A stretch of 64,000 nt of DNA, taken from contig CANQDA010000005.1 in the NCBI GenBank assembly GCA_947591155.1, positions 1 to 64,000 on the forward strand, given 5' to 3'. The stretch comes from an uncultured Lachnospiraceae bacterium. GTDB taxonomy: Bacteria > Bacillota > Clostridia > Lachnospirales > Lachnospiraceae. The position numbers were made by a program, and so were the translations under genes. The notes beneath the pieces were generated by a model. That model was given only the letters and a program-made list of their open reading frames with translations, did no database searches and had not been told where the DNA came from. Shown here piece after piece: positions 8,394-17,550 of the stretch; position 1 is the first letter of the stretch, and each line of letters starts with the position of its first letter.

Positions 8394-11300
8394 TTAATTC
8401 GTGACCGTCACCGTCACGACCTTCTTTTTCTTTCCGGATCGGATCGTGATCTTTGCCTTGCCCGGCTTCTTCGCCTTGATCACGCCTTTCTTGCTGACCG
8501 TCGCCACCTTCTTGTTCGAGGACGTGTACTTCGCCTTGTCCTGGCTCGTCACAGGTGTGATGGCCGGCGCGAGTTTCCATGTGCCTCCCTTTGTCAGCGT
8601 CACTTTCGCAGAAGAAACATTGATCTTCTTCGTCTTCACCTTCCCGGTCTGCACCTTGACCGTGATCTTCCTGCTCAGGCCGCTCATCAGCCGGACTGTG
8701 ATCGTCGCCTTCCCCTTCTTCTTTCCGGTGATCTTGCCGCTGCCCGACACCTTCGCCACCTTCGGGTTGCTCGACTTCCACGACTTCACGGAATCGCCCT
8801 TCGCCAGGCCGCTCACCTTCACCTTGTACGACTGCTTCACCCTCAGCGGGAAGCTCGTCGCCGACAGGCTGATCGTCGCCGGGACCGGCTGCCCCGTATA
8901 GCGCGTCTGACTCTTTTTGCAGATGGAGCATCTGCGCATGATCAGCTTTCCAAAGAACACATCCGCCTCGTAGACCGTCTCCCAAGGCTCCCATACGTGA
9001 TCGTGATCTCCCGTAGACGGGTCGGTCGGGCCAGTCGGATCGGTTGGGTCGGTCGGGTCATCCGGCTTGACCGTTCCGCCCTGTTCTTTCACAGTGAAGC
9101 TCTTCGTCACCGTCCCGGAATATTCCCCGATGCCGGTGACCGTGAGTGTGTAGTCGCCCGCCTTGACGACGCGCAGGCCTCCGCTCAGGGTATAGTCATC
9201 ATCCTCCGCAAGTTCCAGTACTTTCTGCTCCTTATCCGTATAGGTCACCGTCACATCCGGGTACTGCACCTCCCCGTTCGCCGTCATTTCTGCGATCGTG
9301 ACGTCCGCCTCCGTGATCACCTTGTCGGACGGGCCGAAGAGCTGCTGTGTCGCCGTCGTGCTGCCATGGCCGCCCCTCGGACGGCAGTCGAAGCTGACCG
9401 CACCGGTTTCATCGGTCGTGCCCTGCGCGATGTAGAGGAGATTGTCCGGGGCGAGCAGATTGGCCGCCTCTGCGCTCACGACCTCCACGAAGAGATAGTC
9501 CATATTTGGCATCCCGCTGAAAGAATGTATCTGCCCAGACGTGCCGCCCGTCGCGTCGCCTGTCGCGAACACCTCGAGCGTGCGCTCTTCGACGATGAGA
9601 GTATCGTCCGGCTGTCCCGCTGCGTCCACAGTATCCGACATATCCGCAGCGTCCGCGCCGCTCTCTTCTTCCGCGAGGATATCCTCCGCCGGGAAGCCAT
9701 CCCCGGTTTCACTTTCATCCTCTGCCCAGACTACATCTTCAGAACCGCTCTCCGGCTCTGTTCCGATCGTATCCTGCGCATCCGCATCCTGTCCGTCCGC
9801 GCTCTCCGCCTCCGGTGCGGCTGCCACCGCTTCCGCGTCGGGATCCGTGAGGTCAAGCGCCAGCTCCGCGTCGTACGTGACCGCATCAGCCCAGATCTGT
9901 TCAGTTGCCGTCTCCGAAACCGCCTCAGGCAAATCGCTGATTGCTAAGGTAGCCGGATCGTAAGGATACCAGTATGTCATGTCTGAATAATGGACATCAT
10001 CTGTTTCACTGTCGTAAAATTCTCTGAAATAATTAAACAAAGTTTCACTATCTATCCCGTCCCATGTAGAGTCACCCTCCGGATAGTACGCTTTTCTGAG
10101 CATAGGATCATTGATATAGAAAATACTATGGGCGGTTATCTCATCATCTTCTTCCAGTTCTCCCATAATGATCTCCGGCTTGTGCCCCTTAAAATATATT
10201 TCTTCCAGAGGATTGCAATCATAAAACAGATAGTCACCTATTGCCGTTACGCTGGCCGGAATCACAACTTTCTCAAGATAAGTGTCCGCGAATGCGGATT
10301 CCCCAATGGACGTCACACCCTCTGGAATATCAATTTCCTTAAGACTGGAATCTGCGAACGCGGATTCCCCAATGGACATCACACCTTCCGAAATCTTGAT
10401 ATTCCTTATACCGCTTTTGAAAAATGTGCGGTCCTCAATCTTCTTCAGTCTACTCGGAAGAACAATTTCGCCTAACTCTTCGCAGCCGCTAAAAGCCTCT
10501 GCCCCTATGCTCTCCAGACTGTCCGGCAATTGAATTTCCCTGAGGTTACTGCAGTTCTCAAACGCGCCGTCCCCGATCTCCGTCAGTCCTTCCGGCAAAT
10601 GCATAGACTCCATACCGCAATTTGCGAACGCTCTTTCACCGATCTTCTTTATGGTGTCCGGAATCACAAATTCAGAAACCCCTGCAAACGCGTCCTTTCT
10701 CACCGTGGTGATTCCGCGATCGATCACCACTTTTTTGTAATTGCCGGCGCTGGAAATATGGCTATATGAATTTCTCCCCTCACTCCACGGAAAGCCAAAA
10801 TCATTGCTTCCGTCCGGAAGCTCCTCCATGGCCCCATTCCCGAAAATGTGCAGCGTATCATTTTCCACCGTGTAGTATACGTTGCTTTTCTTCATTTGAA
10901 CCGACACATTTTTGTGATAATACGGTTGATTTTCATCTGTCACAACCATTTTGGTTCCAAAAAGCCCATCCGCGTAGACCTGCAACGGTTGAAAATAATC
11001 ATGGTTTCTCAGCAGAACATCCACCGTCCCGTCCAGGCCGGTCAACGGCCGTTCCGGCTGATAATAATCCAAGCCGTGTATCTCGATCCCGGGCATCGCC
11101 TTCCCGGAATCGTCCACCACAGTCAGGTGCAACGTAGCTAATTTCTCCATGTATATGCAGGTTTCTATCGTAGAATCCTCCGTCACAGTGACCGTCACTT
11201 TACCCGCAAAACCTTCCGAGGAAGCGAGCAACGTCCATGTACCGGCCTTCATCCGGAACTCCGCTACGCCGTCAGCTTCTGTAATCACCGGCTCCGCCAG

Positions 11301-13724
11301 ACCGTCGCTCGTGATTTCCACCCCAGAGACCGGTCCTCCATTGTATACCGTCACCCGTACCGTCCCGTAGGTGATCTTTTTCAGCGTCACCGTGACCTCC
11401 TGGTCCTCGTGGTCCATCGTTACCTCGGATTCGCCGATGTAGTTCCCCTGTCTCAGCGTCAGGTCGTACGTCCCGCTCCCCAGGCTCAGCTCCGCCGTGC
11501 CGCTCTCGTCCGTCTTCGCTTCCTTCCCGGCATTCGGCACCGAGACGGTGACGTCCGCCATCGGCTCGCCCGCCTCATCCTGCGCGTGGACCGTCAGCTT
11601 GTACGTATTCTCCTTCATCTCGATCTTCGCGCTCTTCTCCTTGTCCTTGACCGTCACCTTCTTGCTGCCGTGGTAGTCCAGGCTGTTCGCGTGGATCGTG
11701 TACGTCCCGTTCTTCAGCCAGATGATGATCTCGCCGTTCTCATCCGTGGCCGCATCCACGTCCTTCTTTCCGGTGACGACCTCTACGTCCCCGCCGTTCT
11801 TCTCCTCGACCGTGATCAGCGCGTCGCAGACCGGCTCCCTGTCATCCTCACCGTCTGTTTTCACCACTTTCGTCGCCTTCACCGTCACCGGGCAACGGAT
11901 GTACGGGCAGGTCCCCCAGCCGTGCTTATCGTGTGTCACTGAGTAATAGAAATCGGCCAGCTTATAGCTCACGCTGGCAAACGTTCTTTCCGCCTCAATG
12001 AAACCGTCAATGAAGCTCACACCGGCTTTGAGAGATCCTTCAAAGCCGATCTCGCCCGCATAGCATTCCGAACACTCATGCTTGTGGTCGTTTTCCGCGC
12101 AGAGGTCCTCCTCCGCGCTCACCGTCACGCCTGCCACTGCCTCGATGGACGCCTCTCCTACCTCTTCTTTTATGATCACCACCTTCGGACTGATCTTAAG
12201 CGCAAGCTTGAATTCCCCTTCCGCCTTGAACTCGGCGTCGTATTCCGGTTTCCCCTTCAGCTCCTCAAAGCCGCTGTCGCTGTCAAAGATGAAGCCTTTC
12301 GTAGCTGAGACTGACGTACTCAGCTCCAGCTTGCCCGACACCTCCACGACGACCTTCGGCGTGAAGTCCAGCTCCACCATCTTCGGGAGCAGGATGATCT
12401 TGACCGGGACGGTCGGGAACTCCGCGCTGACCTTTGCGCCTAGGCTCAGTGACGCCTCCATCGAGCTTTCAACCCCCAGTTCGAGGTACGCGTACTTGAG
12501 GGTCAGGTAGCACCTCAGGTGCACGGAAAATCCCATCTCAATTTCCCCGGTCGCGCTCACGGTCGCGGTCACATGGGTCTTGTCCTTGTCCCCCAGCGTC
12601 TTGGATTTCAGCTTCTTGTTCACCTTGAACGAGACAGATTTCCCGACCGTCACGTCCTTGTCGATCAGCGGAGGGAGTCCGATCGTCGCCGGCTCCCCCG
12701 CCGGGTCGATCAGTTCAAGCCCTTCCTCCATGTGCTCCGTGTCCAGCTCCACCTCCGCGTCGCTGCCGTCCGTCTCGATCTTGATGTACTCGAAATAGTC
12801 CTCCCGCTGCGCGTTCTCATCCCCGGTGACCGTGACGGTCACGCTGCCGTCCTCTTCCGTGGCCTGCGTGGTCTCCTTCACCTTCACGAGCAGGACCGTT
12901 CCGTCCTCATAGTTGTAAGAGAACGGGTCGCCCGGCTGCAGTCCGGTTACACTCTCGTCCGCATTGTATACCGTATAGCTGCCGTCCCCGTTGTCGCGCA
13001 GGTCGTTCACCTTTTCGCCGTCTGTGCCGGCGTCCTCCTCGACGACCGTCGTATCCTCTGTGTAGACCGCAAAGTTCGTGGTCCCGTCGTCGTCCAGGTT
13101 CAGCACCTGGGCGCCCTTCTTTTCGTAGTCCTCCACCGTCGACTGCTGCAGCTTCTGCATCTCCTGCGTATACAGCTGTGTCGTGAACGGTTTGCCGAGC
13201 GGCGCATGTGTCACCGCGTCCAGCAGGTAGGCCGTCGCGGTGAAGTATTCCGGCATCTGTGCGCCCGCGGGGCCTAAGTCCACCGCCACAACGGAATCCC
13301 CCGGAGCCTCCCCGGGGAATGCAGTCTTCCCGGACAGCGCCATCTCCAGGCTCCCCTCCTCATAGACCGCGACTACCACCTCCGCCGACACGCCTTCCGC
13401 TGTCCCGCAGCGCACGGCGGCCTGTCCCTTGTCCGCGTACACCTCAAGGGCTGAGATATAGTTCTCCTGCGCCGCGGCCGCCTCCTGCTGCGCCTGCTGC
13501 TCGCCGATCTCCGCCGCGATCATGCTGCCGACCTGGCCGTCGCCGCTGACCCGGTACTCTCTCGTATCCGCGGTGGCCGTCCCATCGGCCTGCTGCGCCG
13601 TTCCCTCCTGCAGCGTGCCTGTCTGCGCCGTGCCGTCCTGCGCGTATGCCGCCCCCTCGGTCAGCCCGAGGCACAGTGCCAGCGCGAGGAGCATTGCCAG
13701 TAGCCGTTTTCCGTAATGCTTCAT
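8394..13724 (-). CDS. Giant secreted surface protein B, tandem paralogue of A
   Basis: 1776 aa with the same domain order as protein A: signal peptide (about 1-28, identical), beta-rich N-terminal region, prealbumin-like modules, BspA leucine-rich repeats, acidic linker, MBG-like module, short DPT repeat, CSIC segment and two C-terminal Big_2 domains. The copies are mosaic. The signal peptide, the block SLDYHGSKKVTV...QEVTVTLKKI (about 100 residues) and the C-terminal Big_2 domains are nearly or fully identical, whereas the leucine-rich repeats and the following linker differ in length and sequence. The leader, AGGAGG ribosome site and promoter are also duplicated. No LPXTG. The diversified leucine-rich part probably contacts the ligand (inference). 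Confidence 0.88.
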   Translation of the reverse strand: MKHYGKRLLAMLLALALCLGLTEGAAYAQDGTAQTGTLQEGTAQQADGTATADTREYRVSGDGQVGSMIAAEIGEQQAQQEAAAAQENYISALEVYADKGQAAVRCGTAEGVSAEVVVAVYEEGSLEMALSGKTAFPGEAPGDSVVAVDLGPAGAQMPEYFTATAYLLDAVTHAPLGKPFTTQLYTQEMQKLQQSTVEDYEKKGAQVLNLDDDGTTNFAVYTEDTTVVEEDAGTDGEKVNDLRDNGDGSYTVYNADESVTGLQPGDPFSYNYEDGTVLLVKVKETTQATEEDGSVTVTVTGDENAQREDYFEYIKIETDGSDAEVELDTEHMEEGLELIDPAGEPATIGLPPLIDKDVTVGKSVSFKVNKKLKSKTLGDKDKTHVTATVSATGEIEMGFSVHLRCYLTLKYAYLELGVESSMEASLSLGAKVSAEFPTVPVKIILLPKMVELDFTPKVVVEVSGKLELSTSVSATKGFIFDSDSGFEELKGKPEYDAEFKAEGEFKLALKISPKVVIIKEEVGEASIEAVAGVTVSAEEDLCAENDHKHECSECYAGEIGFEGSLKAGVSFIDGFIEAERTFASVSYKLADFYYSVTHDKHGWGTCPYIRCPVTVKATKVVKTDGEDDREPVCDALITVEEKNGGDVEVVTGKKDVDAATDENGEIIIWLKNGTYTIHANSLDYHGSKKVTVKDKEKSAKIEMKENTYKLTVHAQDEAGEPMADVTVSVPNAGKEAKTDESGTAELSLGSGTYDLTLRQGNYIGESEVTMDHEDQEVTVTLKKITYGTVRVTVYNGGPVSGVEITSDGLAEPVITEADGVAEFRMKAGTWTLLASSEGFAGKVTVTVTEDSTIETCIYMEKLATLHLTVVDDSGKAMPGIEIHGLDYYQPERPLTGLDGTVDVLLRNHDYFQPLQVYADGLFGTKMVVTDENQPYYHKNVSVQMKKSNVYYTVENDTLHIFGNGAMEELPDGSNDFGFPWSEGRNSYSHISSAGNYKKVVIDRGITTVRKDAFAGVSEFVIPDTIKKIGERAFANCGMESMHLPEGLTEIGDGAFENCSNLREIQLPDSLESIGAEAFSGCEELGEIVLPSRLKKIEDRTFFKSGIRNIKISEGVMSIGESAFADSSLKEIDIPEGVTSIGESAFADTYLEKVVIPASVTAIGDYLFYDCNPLEEIYFKGHKPEIIMGELEEDDEITAHSIFYINDPMLRKAYYPEGDSTWDGIDSETLFNYFREFYDSETDDVHYSDMTYWYPYDPATLAISDLPEAVSETATEQIWADAVTYDAELALDLTDPDAEAVAAAPEAESADGQDADAQDTIGTEPESGSEDVVWAEDESETGDGFPAEDILAEEESGADAADMSDTVDAAGQPDDTLIVEERTLEVFATGDATGGTSGQIHSFSGMPNMDYLFVEVVSAEAANLLAPDNLLYIAQGTTDETGAVSFDCRPRGGHGSTTATQQLFGPSDKVITEADVTIAEMTANGEVQYPDVTVTYTDKEQKVLELAEDDDYTLSGGLRVVKAGDYTLTVTGIGEYSGTVTKSFTVKEQGGTVKPDDPTDPTDPTGPTDPSTGDHDHVWEPWETVYEADVFFGKLIMRRCSICKKSQTRYTGQPVPATISLSATSFPLRVKQSYKVKVSGLAKGDSVKSWKSSNPKVAKVSGSGKITGKKKGKATITVRLMSGLSRKITVKVQTGKVKTKKINVSSAKVTLTKGGTWKLAPAITPVTSQDKAKYTSSNKKVATVSKKGVIKAKKPGKAKITIRSGKKKKVVTVTVTN

Positions 13725-13748
13725 CGTCCCATCCTCCTGAACATGAAT

Positions 13749-13778
13749 ACAATGTTATATTTTTCCTTTTAACATTGT
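13749..13778. promoter_or_regulatory. Palindrome over the -10 of surface protein B
   Basis: ACAATGTTA (13749-13757) and TAACATTGT (13770-13778), 12-nt spacer, identical in arms and position to the element at surface gene A. The conservation, next to a diverged leader (gatcacaatg versus gaatacaatg), argues for function as operator or mRNA hairpin. Confidence 0.55.
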
Positions 13779-13804
13779 AACCCCCCCCCGGGCGGATTTG
13801 GCAA
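13774..13804 (-). promoter_or_regulatory. Promoter of surface protein B with a nine-G tract in its spacer
   Basis: Minus strand: -35 TTGCCA (13799-13804), 19-bp spacer holding nine G (plus-strand C 13781-13789), -10 TACAAT (13774-13779). Same layout and same tract length as the promoter of the first paralogue. Confidence 0.6.
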
Positions 13805-13826
13805 GCATTTATTTTGCAAAACAAAA

Positions 13827-13869
13827 AAGGATGCCAAGCTCTGCCGATAACATCAAGCCTTGCATCCTT
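13827..13869 (-). terminator. Intrinsic terminator of the DUF4143 ATPase gene
   Basis: AAGGATGC (13827-13834) pairs with GCATCCTT (13862-13869), with further internal pairing, followed on the minus strand by TTTTTT. It lies immediately upstream of the promoter of surface gene B. The terminator at 15513-15559 is a near copy. Confidence 0.75.
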
Positions 13870-13904
13870 CCACACTCTTTTTAACATCAAACGGAATCAT
13901 AACT

Positions 13905-15275
13905 TTATCCGCCGATATCGCTCAGCGCACTCAGATCCACCTCAAATTTCATGCCTTCCCGTAAACGGTCCTGCCTCAGAAACATGACCATGTACCAGGG
14001 CAAATACAGGATATCTCCGCACCTCTCCACATTGCCCCGGCAGAATACATAGGAATGCTTCGCCTTCCAATTGTCAACTGCCAGTATTTTGGCAAGTGTG
14101 GGATGCTTCCTGTAATCCTGTCCCGCTTTGACCTCCAGGAAGTCGACCTGCGTTCCATCCTGAAGCACAAAATCCAACTCTCCGAATTTTTTGGCGTCAT
14201 AATAGTGAAGGCGAAATCCGTTACACTGAAGCTGCTGCGCCATCATGTTCTCCAGAATGCTTCCGAAGTTGATCTCCACGTTCCCCCGCAGGAGGTCGAA
14301 CTGAATGTTGTCCATGCAGGCCGCGCAGAGCAATCCGGTGTCTCCCATAAAAAGCTTAAACAGGTTTCTCTTTTCGTTCAGCTGAAGCGGCGGCTGCGGC
14401 TCTGTGACGTTAGGGCAGAAAAGCGCTACCCCGGCGTCCGCGAGCCACTGAAAGCTGTTCTCATACCGGTTCATCCTCGCCTCGTTGTTTATCTTTGTGA
14501 GGAAGAATCTGCGGTTCTTCTCATTCAGCTGGGAGGGAATGCTGTCGAAGATCGCCCTGATCTTCTCTTTATCGCTTCCGGTCGCGTATTTGGAAATATC
14601 GAGACGGTAGAGCTCCAGGATCTCCTGCTGGCTTTTGACCACCCGGCCGATATCGTGCGTGTCCACGTAGGTCTGCACTACCTGCGGCATCCCGCCCACG
14701 ACAATATAACTGAAAAACAGGTTTTTCAACGTGTCATGCACGGAAGCCGCAACAGGCGATTCAGAGTCGAAACAATTTTTCAAATAAGCAAAGGTTTCCT
14801 TCTGCACACTGTTCGCACGAAGATATTCCTCGAAATCCATCGGATACATCCTGTAGATCTCTTCAAATCCGACCGGATAGGATCGAACCTCCTTATAGCG
14901 GACGCCCAGCAGGGAGCCGGATTCGATATAGTCAAACCGTCCGTCCTCCACCAGAAATTTGATCGCAGTCCGTACGTTCGGGCACTCCTGTACCTCGTCA
15001 AACAAGATCAGCGTCTTTCCGGGCTCCAGAGGCCTGCGCACATACGCTGTCAGGTTCGTGACGATCGTATTTGCATCCAGGTTTCCCTCAAAGATCTGGC
15101 TTGCCTTTGCGTCCTCGATAAAATTGAGTTCCACAAAATTCTCATAATTTTCCCTGCCAAAATGGCGGATGATCGTGGTCTTGCCCGTCTGCCTGGCCCC
15201 GACTACGCAGAGCGCTTTCTTTTGCTTCTGCTCTTTCCATGCCAAAAGCCGGTCATACGCTTTCCGATACAGCAT
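13905..15275 (-). CDS. AAA-type ATPase with DUF4143 (archaeal-type ATP-binding protein)
   Basis: 456 aa. Walker A GARQTGKT at about 26-33, Walker B LILFDEVQECP at about 88-98, and a sensor-like YIESGSLLG near 116-124, then the DUF4143 region with a C-terminal PD-(D/E)XK-like stretch (KFGELDFVLQDG, DFLEVKAGQDY). This is the AAA_14 plus DUF4143 architecture (PF13173, PF13635). Such genes are often mobile and variably present; their function is not established. The start has GAGGTGAGGGG directly upstream. It sits between two copies of a terminator-promoter module, which suggests insertion or a local duplication here. Confidence 0.88.
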   Translation of the reverse strand: MLYRKAYDRLLAWKEQKQKKALCVVGARQTGKTTIIRHFGRENYENFVELNFIEDAKASQIFEGNLDANTIVTNLTAYVRRPLEPGKTLILFDEVQECPNVRTAIKFLVEDGRFDYIESGSLLGVRYKEVRSYPVGFEEIYRMYPMDFEEYLRANSVQKETFAYLKNCFDSESPVAASVHDTLKNLFFSYIVVGGMPQVVQTYVDTHDIGRVVKSQQEILELYRLDISKYATGSDKEKIRAIFDSIPSQLNEKNRRFFLTKINNEARMNRYENSFQWLADAGVALFCPNVTEPQPPLQLNEKRNLFKLFMGDTGLLCAACMDNIQFDLLRGNVEINFGSILENMMAQQLQCNGFRLHYYDAKKFGELDFVLQDGTQVDFLEVKAGQDYRKHPTLAKILAVDNWKAKHSYVFCRGNVERCGDILYLPWYMVMFLRQDRLREGMKFEVDLSALSDIGG

Positions 15276-15348
15276 CCCCTCACCTCACTATTCGTTTTTT
15301 CGTTCAACTGCTTCTGTTTCCGGAGTCAAACTCTTGTCATCTGCTGTT

Positions 15349-15377
15349 AATGTAACATTATTCCCAGATTTTTTCAA
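15349..15377 (-). promoter_or_regulatory. Promoter of the DUF4143 ATPase gene
   Basis: Minus strand: TTGAAA (15372-15377), 17-bp spacer, TACATT (15349-15354). The leader is about 70 nt. The remainder of 15276-15597 holds the decayed promoter module and the terminator of the ABC operon. Confidence 0.6.
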
Positions 15378-15462
15378 TATTATTGTCACATTATTCTCTG
15401 TTTTTAAAGCCGTATTGTAACATTTTTCCGCAATCAGATCAGGCAGTTGTAGCAGATAAGTG

Positions 15463-15509
15463 GACACATTACCCCTCCCGAACGGACTTTGTAAACATTA
15501 ATTTTGCAA
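15463..15509 (-). repeat. Decayed third copy of the poly-G promoter module
   Basis: This stretch aligns with the promoter region of surface gene B (13771-13825). The -35 equivalent is TTTACA and the G-tract is reduced and broken (GGGAGGGG); no recognisable -10 follows. It adjoins a near copy of the terminator at 13827-13869 in the same order, so it is a relic of the same module, now with no surface gene behind it. Confidence 0.6.
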
Positions 15510-15512
15510 TAA

Positions 15513-15559
15513 AAAAGGATACCAAGCTCTGCCGATGGCATCAAGCCTTGCATCCTTTT
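15513..15559 (-). terminator. Intrinsic terminator of the tryptophan ABC transporter operon
   Basis: AAAAGGAT (15513-15520) pairs with ATCCTTTT (15552-15559) around a structured loop, followed on the minus strand by a run of T. It lies about 40 nt after the stop of the ATPase gene at 15598. Confidence 0.75.
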
Positions 15560-15597
15560 AAAAATTCGCTTTTTTGATTCTGTTATCTTTTCTCCCG

Positions 15598-16404
15598 TCA
15601 CTCGACCTTCGAGAACAGGATGCGGTCGTTGTCAAGCTCCTTGCCGACGCCTTCGCTGAACTTCTCCAGCAGTCCGTCTACGGTCAGCCCGTCCCTCTCT
15701 TCGCCGCTGATATCCAACACGATCTTTCCGCTGTCCATCATCAACGTGCGGTTGCCCATCTCGAGCGCCGAGTGCATGTTGTGCGTGATCATCAGGCAGG
15801 CCAGATGATTCTCCCCCACAATCTTCTTCGTCAGCTCGATCACCTTGTCGGCCGTGGCCGGATCGAGCGCCGCCGTATGCTCATCCAGCAACAGGATCTT
15901 CGGCGGAACCAGCGTCGCCATCAGAAGGGTGAGCGCCTGTCTCTGTCCGCCGGAGAGCAGACCCACCGGCTGCTTCAAGCGATCCTCAAGTCCCATGTTC
16001 AGCAGAGCGAGTTTCTCGCGGAACATCTCCCGCTCCCGCGCCGTGATACGCGAGAACACGGAAGTCTTCTTCGACGCGCGCAGATACGCGAGCGCCAGAT
16101 TCTCCTCAATGCTCATGTGCGGAGCTGTGCCCTTCATCGGGTCCTGGAAGAGTCGTCCGATCTCGATCGCGCGCTTGTATTCCGGAATGTAAGTGATATT
16201 CCGGTCGTCCAGAAACACGCTTCCCTCGTCCACATAAAAGCTGCCGCCGATGCAGTTGAACAGCGTCGATTTCCCGGCGCCGTTGCTGCCGATGATCGTG
16301 GCAAACTCCCCATCGTTCACGGTCAGGCTCACGCCGTCCAAGGCCACCTTTTCGTTGACCGTCCCGGCGTTGAACACCTTCCTCACATTCGTCAGCTTCA
16401 GCAT
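15598..16404 (-). CDS. trpZ: ABC transporter ATP-binding protein (tryptophan-type system)
   Basis: 268 aa from MLKLTNVRKVFNAG, chosen because GGAGGGG precedes it; a longer frame upstream only shadows the permease gene. Walker A GSNGAGKS (about 40-47), signature LSGGQRQ (about 151-157), Walker B ILLLDEHTAALD (about 171-182) and the switch His in MITHNMHSA. It overlaps the permease gene by 7 nt, so the two are translationally coupled. The family (COG1101-like ATPases) goes with the PF04392 binding protein and permease encoded upstream. The TGG-specifier T-box ahead of the operon points to tryptophan import, as in TrpXYZ systems; the name is an inference. Confidence 0.85.
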   Translation of the reverse strand: MLKLTNVRKVFNAGTVNEKVALDGVSLTVNDGEFATIIGSNGAGKSTLFNCIGGSFYVDEGSVFLDDRNITYIPEYKRAIEIGRLFQDPMKGTAPHMSIEENLALAYLRASKKTSVFSRITAREREMFREKLALLNMGLEDRLKQPVGLLSGGQRQALTLLMATLVPPKILLLDEHTAALDPATADKVIELTKKIVGENHLACLMITHNMHSALEMGNRTLMMDSGKIVLDISGEERDGLTVDGLLEKFSEGVGKELDNDRILFSKVE

Positions 16405-17330
16405 ACGCCGTCCCCTCCTTTCGCGGAAGAAGCGGAGGTCATTTTCCGTTTCTGGAACGCGATCTGCTGTTTCAGGTACGGTGAAGCGATGGCGATCGCC
16501 ACGATCACCGCCGACACCAGCTTCAGGCATTCCGCCGGGACATGCAGCCGCAGCGCGATCGCGATCGCGAAGCGGTACAGGCAGCTCCCGAGGATCACGC
16601 CGACGATCCTGCGGAAAATGCTGTGCTTGCCAACCAGAGTCTCACCGATGATCAGGCTTGCCAGCGCGATCGTCACCATGCCGGTACCGAGGTTGATGTC
16701 GCAGGTCTTCTGATAGTGTCCGATCAGGCAGCCGGAAAGCGCCGTCATCGAACCGGAAATACAAAGGCCAACAGTCACCGTGAAGCCCGGATTGATGCTG
16801 GAAGCCTTCACCATATCCTCATTGTCTCCAGTCGCGCGGATCGAGAGTCCCATCCGCGTCCCGAGGAACCACGCCAGCAGTACGCACACGATCACGACGA
16901 TAACGATCGAGACGACCAGACGGTACCAGTCGCCGCCCAGCCAGTCTTTGAACAGACTGTAGATCGTTTCATTTTTAAAGATAGATAAATTGGAAGAAAA
17001 GCCCATTACCGCCAGATTCACGGTGTAAAGCCCCGTGTTCACGATGATCCCGGCAAGGATCGGCTCCACGCCGAGCTTCGTCTGCAATGACGCCATAATA
17101 AAGCCGGAACACACGCCGGCAGCCATCGCCGCGAACAGCGCGAGCACCGGATGCCCCATGATCGCGACCTGCGCGCCCACGGCACAGCCGAGCGTGAAGC
17201 AGCCGTCCGTCGACAGGTCGGCGATATTCAGGATCGAATAGCTTAAGAACAGGGCCAGCGCAACCAGCGCGTAGATAAAGCCGAGCTCCAAGGCGCTGAC
17301 GACGACCGGAAACGATAGTAATGAGCTCAT
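16398..17330 (-). CDS. trpY: ABC transporter permease (tryptophan-type system)
   Basis: 310 aa, with about eight or nine hydrophobic membrane segments, of the BPD_transp_2 kind (PF02653) found with PF04392 binding proteins. Recognisable features are SYSILNIADLSTDGCFTLG near 30-48 and the loop GLSIRATGDNEDMVKASSIN near 181-200, which probably couples to the ATPase. It stands between the binding-protein gene and the ATPase gene, overlapping the latter. A 220-nt gap separates it from the binding-protein gene upstream. Confidence 0.85.
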   Translation of the reverse strand: MSSLLSFPVVVSALELGFIYALVALALFLSYSILNIADLSTDGCFTLGCAVGAQVAIMGHPVLALFAAMAAGVCSGFIMASLQTKLGVEPILAGIIVNTGLYTVNLAVMGFSSNLSIFKNETIYSLFKDWLGGDWYRLVVSIVIVVIVCVLLAWFLGTRMGLSIRATGDNEDMVKASSINPGFTVTVGLCISGSMTALSGCLIGHYQKTCDINLGTGMVTIALASLIIGETLVGKHSIFRRIVGVILGSCLYRFAIAIALRLHVPAECLKLVSAVIVAIAIASPYLKQQIAFQKRKMTSASSAKGGDGVC

Positions 17331-17550
17331 GATACCTTCCTTTCTTTAAAGCCGAATCGTTTGAATACCTGTGCTGCGCACAGTCCGTTGCCATGCATGC
17401 CGCAGACCGCTTTCTTCGAAAGCTATCGCTGCATTCGCAGCTTCTGTCTGCGGCTGATGGGCGTTCCGCCCATCTCTCCAAATGAACATTCAGTCCATCG
17501 CAGATAAATCTGCGTGGCCTGTCTGTTCATTTTCCGCATGGCAAAACTGT
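17331..17550 (-). other. Structured 220-nt spacer between trpX and trpY
   Basis: No gene visible. Three hairpin-forming repeats lie in it: CGCAGAT/ATCTGCG (about 17499-17514), ATGGGCG/CGCCCAT (about 17457-17473), and CCGCAGAC/GTCTGCGG (about 17400-17455, enclosing smaller pairings). None has a clear U-tract. It may set different transcript levels for the binding protein versus the membrane parts. Confidence 0.4.
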
